Source: an uncultured Bacteroides sp. (GTDB lineage Bacteria > Bacteroidota > Bacteroidia > Bacteroidales > Bacteroidaceae). From it: a stretch of DNA of 37,859 nt. This document shows positions 34,221 through 37,859 of the stretch, piece after piece. Within the stretch, counting starts at the first letter, position 1; the number at the start of each line of letters is the position of its first letter. The stretch is taken from contig CAJKOW010000015.1 of NCBI GenBank assembly GCA_905201685.1, positions 1 through 37,859 on the forward strand, read 5' to 3'. A program made the position numbers and the translations under genes. Below the pieces are notes generated by a model, which was not told where the DNA came from, did not search any database, and saw only the letters and a list, made by a program, of their open reading frames with translations.

Positions 34221-34276
34221 CAAAGTTCACAAAAGTAATTCAGATCATCAAGAAATCGGGCGTGCAAAAACGTGCA
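34221..34276 (-). promoter_or_regulatory. TGCACG direct-repeat promoter, copy d
   Basis: Half-sites at 34276-34261 (minus), TTG 10-12 nt downstream, -7 box GAACTTTG at 34228-34221, ATG of the leader fragment 27 bp further at 34194. Very close in sequence to copy e. Confidence 0.72.
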
Positions 34277-34320
34277 AACCCTGTAAACACGCAATTTTTC
34301 TAATCAGAGAGAGTTAAAAA

Positions 34321-35066
34321 GCACACCTAACCACGCAGATGCAAGCAGTTCATTCCGAGCATTGCCGTTCGAACGTATCTCTGAACATACCTACAGGAAA
34401 GATGAAGTCAAGCGAACCGCGTATCTTATCCTTATCAGCCTGATCCAACCGACGGATGCGCGAATCTATCCGTTTACGTAACCTTTTGATCTTCTTTAGA
34501 CTGGGAAGCGCCGGCGCTTCGTCCGAATAGTGCATGCTTCCGAGGAAACGTTTCAGATAGTCGTCCGCTTGTTTGCAGCCTTCTTCGGTCAGTACCATCT
34601 TCATGATGCCCGAAGCATGACCGCTCTTCCTGATAAGGATTCCAACATAAGCCGAATACTTTTCCTTGTATTCGAATCCTTTCGGCAGCTTCATCCTATA
34701 AACTGTCAGCGTATCGGCATTGCAACAGTCCACCAATTCTCCCTGAGTAAACATTTTCACATAACGGGCCGTGTCCAAAGGAATCGTAATATCCCACGTA
34801 TCCATCCCCAACGAAGCTTTCAAGTCGCTATATGCAGTTCCTTTTATGTCCGGCCAATAATTGAAGAATGGATACAGCAATAGACAATTCTTATCCTCGG
34901 AAACCATAGAAACAGGATAAACAAAACCTCCATTTTCTCCCACATAAAATTGAATGGGATAAGAATCTTCAACCAACTCTTCGAATCCATCAGGTCTCGT
35001 CACCTTAATGTCATACATCTTTTCAACCACATGGCTGTACACGTCAAAGACGTATTTCTGACCCCA
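34321..35066. repeat. duplicated block, copy 2 (about 745 bp)
   Basis: Partner of 31126-31871; the differences are given there. Here the block is attached to a signal peptide and promoter of the regulon type. Confidence 0.85.
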
Positions 35067-35117
35067 TCCGCTTGCACTGCAAAGCAGAACGACCATCATA
35101 ACAAAAGCATGTCTCAT
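34350..35117 (-). CDS. secreted protein of unknown family, copy 2
   Basis: 255 residues from the ATG at 35117: signal peptide (FVMMVVLLCSASGWGQ) and the same unrecognised mature domain as copy 1, with a basic, helical C-terminal region. It has the full TGCACG promoter and a leader of about 20 nt. Since both its leader and its promoter match those of the broken third copy, this is likely the original form and copy 1 the derived one. It sits directly downstream of the HTH regulator gene. No enzymatic motif or TM is visible; it is probably periplasmic or exported. Confidence 0.8.
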   Translation of the reverse strand: MRHAFVMMVVLLCSASGWGQKYVFDVYSHVVEKMYDIKVTRPDGFEELVEDSYPIQFYVGENGGFVYPVSMVSEDKNCLLLYPFFNYWPDIKGTAYSDLKASLGMDTWDITIPLDTARYVKMFTQGELVDCCNADTLTVYRMKLPKGFEYKEKYSAYVGILIRKSGHASGIMKMVLTEEGCKQADDYLKRFLGSMHYSDEAPALPSLKKIKRLRKRIDSRIRRLDQADKDKIRGSLDFIFPVGMFRDTFERQCSE

Positions 35118-35142
35118 AAATATTATTTTTAAGTTCGTGCCT

Positions 35143-35198
35143 CAAAGTTCACAAAAGCAATTCAGATTATCAAGAAATCAGGCGTGCAAAAACGTGCA
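35143..35198 (-). promoter_or_regulatory. TGCACG direct-repeat promoter, copy e
   Basis: Half-sites at 35198-35183 (minus), TTG 10-12 nt downstream (35173-35171), 20 bp, then -7 box GAACTTTG at 35150-35143; ATG at 35117. It lies between the HTH gene and copy 2, so copy 2 is transcribed separately from its regulator. Confidence 0.73.
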
Positions 35199-35246
35199 TT
35201 TTAATCTGAATAGCACACAAAAAAGCACCAATTATAACTAAATCAC

Positions 35247-36059
35247 TCATAATGAACGAACAAAGTTATCCCACGTCTGAGGGGTAGCTTCAGGCAATAT
35301 AAACTTAATACAAAGACGCCGACGCATATAGCTCACTGCGGCAGGGGAAAGATTCAAAAAAGACGCTATAGTCTTAATGGAGAATCCGGCACGTATCAGC
35401 AGACTGGCTCGCAACTCCTGTCTGCTGACTCGCACTGGTCCTGACGTAAGTTTGCCAATGAAACCATCCAGCAGACTGTCGGCCTCCATTTCCAGTTGCT
35501 GCCAATCGTCTTCGGTAATTCGTTCGCCCTTCACTTCTTTCTTTCGAAACAGCAAACAAGCATCCGAGTTCGAAAAACGTTGTTTCACCAATTGTTTGCT
35601 TTGTTCATCTTCTTCTAAACCACGCAGTTTTGAAAACAGTTGTTCATTTTCTACTTCAAGTTGTCGACAACGATTCTCACTCTCAGCCAGTCTGCTACCG
35701 CATATCTGCAACTGCTCTTCTAAATGCCGTATGTGCTGCAACATCTCATCCATATTGTGATAGTCCATGCAGTCTTTCTTCTCCAGACGGCCGACCAATG
35801 GCAAGTGATGACGAAAATAATAAAATGTACCACCACATACAACAAAAGCAAAAGCTATAACCCTGGTAATACCCGTCTGATTTCGTAGCAAACCGGAAAC
35901 ATCAAAATGTAAATTACTCGCGAATGCCCCCAAATTCACGATTTCCGCCTCAGTAACCATTATACCCAAGTCTGCCATATTCTCATACGTCTGTTCATAC
36001 AGACAGCCTCCGACAGAGAACAAAAAAATTCCAATCACCAACAACATTGCAAGTTTCAT
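35247..36059 (-). CDS. membrane-anchored HTH transcription regulator
   Basis: 270 residues from the ATG at 36059; a GTG at 36140 inside the signal peptidase gene is unlikely. There are two TM helices (about 3-20 and 66-84) enclosing a short external loop, a coiled coil rich in Glu/Arg/Leu (about 103-150), and a C-terminal LuxR-like helix-turn-helix (about 215-255: LRASLLIRAGFSIKTIASFLNLSPAAVSYMRRRL). Similar HTH ends occur on Bacteroidetes membrane regulators. It could sense an envelope signal and act on DNA from the membrane. It is the only transcription factor among the minus-strand accessory genes and the best candidate to read the TGCACG repeats. It follows the signal peptidase gene by 40 bp. 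Confidence 0.82.
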   Translation of the reverse strand: MKLAMLLVIGIFLFSVGGCLYEQTYENMADLGIMVTEAEIVNLGAFASNLHFDVSGLLRNQTGITRVIAFAFVVCGGTFYYFRHHLPLVGRLEKKDCMDYHNMDEMLQHIRHLEEQLQICGSRLAESENRCRQLEVENEQLFSKLRGLEEDEQSKQLVKQRFSNSDACLLFRKKEVKGERITEDDWQQLEMEADSLLDGFIGKLTSGPVRVSRQELRASLLIRAGFSIKTIASFLNLSPAAVSYMRRRLCIKFILPEATPQTWDNFVRSL

Positions 36060-36099
36060 CCTACATTTTATTTTATCAATTGTGTTATTATCCGTATTT

Positions 36100-36831
36100 T
36101 CATATTCCCTTAAACATTCTATTCCACCGTATTTTTCCACTCACAGGATCCTTGGAGAACCAGATAAATTTGCCAACACCAAGGATGAAATCATCAGGCA
36201 ATGGTCCCCAAAAACGTGAATCATAAGAATTAGCGACATTGTCACCCCGCATAAAGTAATAGTCATGCCGGAAACGATACTTACGAATCAAAGAATCACC
36301 CAATAACACACTATCTCCATGTAACAACAGAGATTGCCGGGTTTCATATTCAATACAACGGCGATAGTCCTTCCAAGCGATACTATCCAGATAAATTTCA
36401 TCCCCTTTCGCAGGCAAATATAATTGATGCCTCTGTTGTTGTTCAGTCCAGCTATACATCTGTCCCGGAGTAGCCACACAACGTTTACAATAAAAAAGGT
36501 CGTTGCACAATATCATCCGTTCATCGTTTCTCGCATATGGGAAGCTGAATACCACTACATCTCCGGTTTGCACCTCACGGCTTCCTTTCTTTCGGATTAC
36601 CTTATATCCTCCCCGTCCATCCTCTTCCCACACTCGCCTTCCCGGTATTTGAAGAGAAGCAATGATATAATCCCCACTAACCAAAGTAGGTGACATTGAC
36701 CAAGTGGGAATTACACACGAGGCAAACAAATACAAGCGGGCCAGAACATAAAGTTGAAACAAGGCAAAAAGGGAAAATGCCATAAATATTACTTCAAATG
36801 TTTTAGCATTCCATATATATTTGTTCTTCAT
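36100..36831 (-). CDS. signal peptidase I (S26)
   Basis: 243 residues: N-terminal TM (about 12-38), box B with catalytic S45 (PTWSMSPTLVSGD), box D with catalytic K116 (YCKRCVATPGQ), and box E (GDNVANSYDSRFWGPLP, 196-212). All active-site parts are present, so it should cleave secretory signal peptides in the periplasm. It is shorter than typical housekeeping Bacteroides LepB and sits in an accessory operon, which suggests a dedicated substrate set, for example the secreted proteins encoded here. It follows the CxxC protein by 19 bp. Confidence 0.92.
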   Translation of the reverse strand: MKNKYIWNAKTFEVIFMAFSLFALFQLYVLARLYLFASCVIPTWSMSPTLVSGDYIIASLQIPGRRVWEEDGRGGYKVIRKKGSREVQTGDVVVFSFPYARNDERMILCNDLFYCKRCVATPGQMYSWTEQQQRHQLYLPAKGDEIYLDSIAWKDYRRCIEYETRQSLLLHGDSVLLGDSLIRKYRFRHDYYFMRGDNVANSYDSRFWGPLPDDFILGVGKFIWFSKDPVSGKIRWNRMFKGI

Positions 36832-36850
36832 TCTTCGAATAATAATAAAT

Positions 36851-37456
36851 TCATTTCTTCAGCAAAGTTGAGATTCTCTCCAAATATATTCCTATTTGCT
36901 CTATATTATAAGTAGTTGGAATAAAAAAGCGATCAACAACCTTCTCTCGATTATTCCACACAAACAAATATGGTAGTTCAATGCTATCAGCAGGAATAAG
37001 AATTTCATTTTCTTTTAAATAAGTAGCCTCAATTTGATAAGATTTTATTTCTCTTAGAAAATCTTCATTTTCATAACTTACAAGAAAAAGAACATTCTCA
37101 GAAGTTAAATAGGATTGGAGTTTACTCATTAATACATTTATACAAGTCTGACAATGATTTTGATTTAAGCGTATTATTAAATAACGATTCTCATCTTCAA
37201 TTGAAATATTTTTCCTTCTATACTTTTTAGCCACCATTTCCCCTAAATCAATATATAAACCTTCATTTTTTATAAAGGTTTCAAATATTTCATTTAGCTT
37301 ACAATTATCATATATTTTAATACTCAACTCACTCTGACACTTAGCACATTCTCTTTCTAATGTTTGCACTTTTTCATGTGCACGATTATACACTGACCAT
37401 AGACAAAGCACAGAGACAACAAATAGCACAACTAATATACTACAAATCAACCGCAT
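36851..37456 (-). CDS. membrane-anchored thioredoxin-like CxxC protein
   Basis: 201 residues: one N-terminal TM (about 4-22), a coiled stretch with an extra CAKC, and a thioredoxin-like domain with C102-Q-T-C105 after a beta strand (RYLIIRLNQNHCQTCINVLM) and a later strand LPYLFVW. Thus a periplasm-facing redox protein is likely, though the usual WC(x)xC context is absent and the cis-Pro is not obvious. It heads the operon with signal peptidase and HTH regulator. The gene is strongly AT-rich. Confidence 0.7.
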   Translation of the reverse strand: MRLICSILVVLFVVSVLCLWSVYNRAHEKVQTLERECAKCQSELSIKIYDNCKLNEIFETFIKNEGLYIDLGEMVAKKYRRKNISIEDENRYLIIRLNQNHCQTCINVLMSKLQSYLTSENVLFLVSYENEDFLREIKSYQIEATYLKENEILIPADSIELPYLFVWNNREKVVDRFFIPTTYNIEQIGIYLERISTLLKK

Positions 37457-37771
37457 ATTATCTAATATAACTTTTTTATCACAGTCTTCGCGAACAGTAA
37501 AAATAAAAAATAAGTTAAAGAATCAACTTAGAATATAAAAAGAAAGCTCAAAAGTCAACAACATTTCCGAGAATTATAAAATACAAACTATAAATATAAA
37601 AGAACCTCATCATTTATTTAAGACTATGATAAGGCTCTTGACTATATAAATAGAATTCAATATCTTGCAATTTATAAATTTGCCCTTATAAAATCACACT
37701 TTAATTTTTTACTAAAAAGTAAAATGAGTTTATTTATAAAATATAAACAAACACATTGAGGGTTCTCATTT
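37457..37771. other. 315-bp AT-rich gap, no convincing gene
   Basis: A very AT-rich stretch. A small hairpin, TTTTACT/AGTAAAA (37707-37724), could end the propeller gene at the right edge. ATAGTC occurs as a direct repeat near 37620-37645. Minus-strand frames of 10-25 codons exist, one hydrophobic (near 37545-37610), but none can be supported as a peptide gene. No TGCACG site is present. The promoter of the CxxC-peptidase-HTH operon should lie here, but I cannot fix it. Confidence 0.5.
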
Positions 37772-37859
37772 TTACTTCCTTGGCAACTGAAACAGCAACA
37801 GGACCGGATTGTCTTCGTCTTTCAGTTCTTTGTACACGCGGGCAAATTGGTCTGCCAGT
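37772..37859 (-). CDS. 3' end of a gene, probably a beta-propeller lipoprotein (partial)
   Basis: The last 28 codons of a minus-strand gene entering from the right edge: LADQFARVYKELKDEDNPVL then LLFQLPRK and a TAA at 37774-37772. The ending DEDNPVLLLFQL is typical of the C-terminal strand of Bacteroides 6-bladed propeller lipoproteins, which fits the neighbours, but 28 residues do not prove it. Confidence 0.55.
   Translation of the reverse strand, partial: LADQFARVYKELKDEDNPVLLLFQLPRK

Noticed and set aside
31126..35066. Insertion sequence explaining the duplicated blocks
   Set aside because: No transposase, terminal inverted repeats or target-site duplications are visible; recombination or gene conversion fits better.
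37540..37612. Hydrophobic 21-codon minus-strand frame as a secreted peptide gene
   Set aside because: It is very AT-rich, lacks a leader motif or recognisable peptide ending, and such frames are expected by chance.

Overview
The window looks like a chromosomal segment of a Bacteroides-type Bacteroidales genome. The evidence is the housekeeping content (folE, tpiA, DUF1599 and MauE-like proteins, recG, ispD, tonB/exbD/exbB, pdxJ, nadK), the many SusD-style 'short leader plus Cys' lipoproteins, and promoters that fit the Bacteroides primary sigma pattern (TTTG or TTG near -33, TAnnTTTG near -7) instead of -35/-10. Classical Shine-Dalgarno sites are almost absent. I place it at family or genus level only. 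Almost every gene is on the minus strand; only nadK and an orphan antitoxin are on the plus strand.

Left part (1-15.7 kb), ordinary chromosome. A large secreted macroglobulin/plug-like protein and a short broken lipoprotein gene lie between two arrays of 22-bp palindromic repeats. Then comes the cluster DUF1599 - MauE/DoxX - tpiA - SPOR protein - folE, a LysM-M23 peptidase with its own promoter and terminator, and a tightly packed run pdxJ - exbB - exbD - tonB - DJ-1/PfpI - ispD - recG (vitamin B6, energy coupling to the outer membrane, isoprenoid precursor, DNA repair). nadK is divergent from pdxJ.

Middle part (15.7-26.7 kb). An ATPase with a C-terminal PD-(D/E)XK-like domain has a very good promoter and is flanked by 18-bp direct repeats. 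A truncated beta-propeller gene follows, then a complete tripartite efflux operon: TolC-like channel, HlyD-like lipoprotein and two different RND pumps. A beta-propeller lipoprotein gene sits directly in front of that operon.

Right part (26.7-37.9 kb), accessory, AT-richer and mosaic. It holds several 6-bladed beta-propeller lipoproteins, two almost identical copies of an unrecognised secreted protein, a lipoprotein with a papain-like Cys/His/Asp triad, a membrane thioredoxin, a second thioredoxin-like CxxC protein, a dedicated signal peptidase I, and a membrane-anchored helix-turn-helix regulator. Five promoters here (one of them 10 kb away, past the efflux operon) share one architecture: two TGCACG half-sites exactly 10 bp apart, then after constant distances a TTG and a -7 box, then in most cases about 20 nt to the start codon. 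This looks like a dedicated regulon. A third copy of the secreted protein has been cut in two, with the thioredoxin gene now between its halves and behind its promoter. The locus appears to evolve by shuffling promoter-leader cassettes. My working hypothesis is an undescribed envelope-sensing or secreted-factor system, regulated by the membrane HTH protein and matured by the local signal peptidase and thioredoxins. The function is inferred; the repeated architecture is read directly from the sequence.
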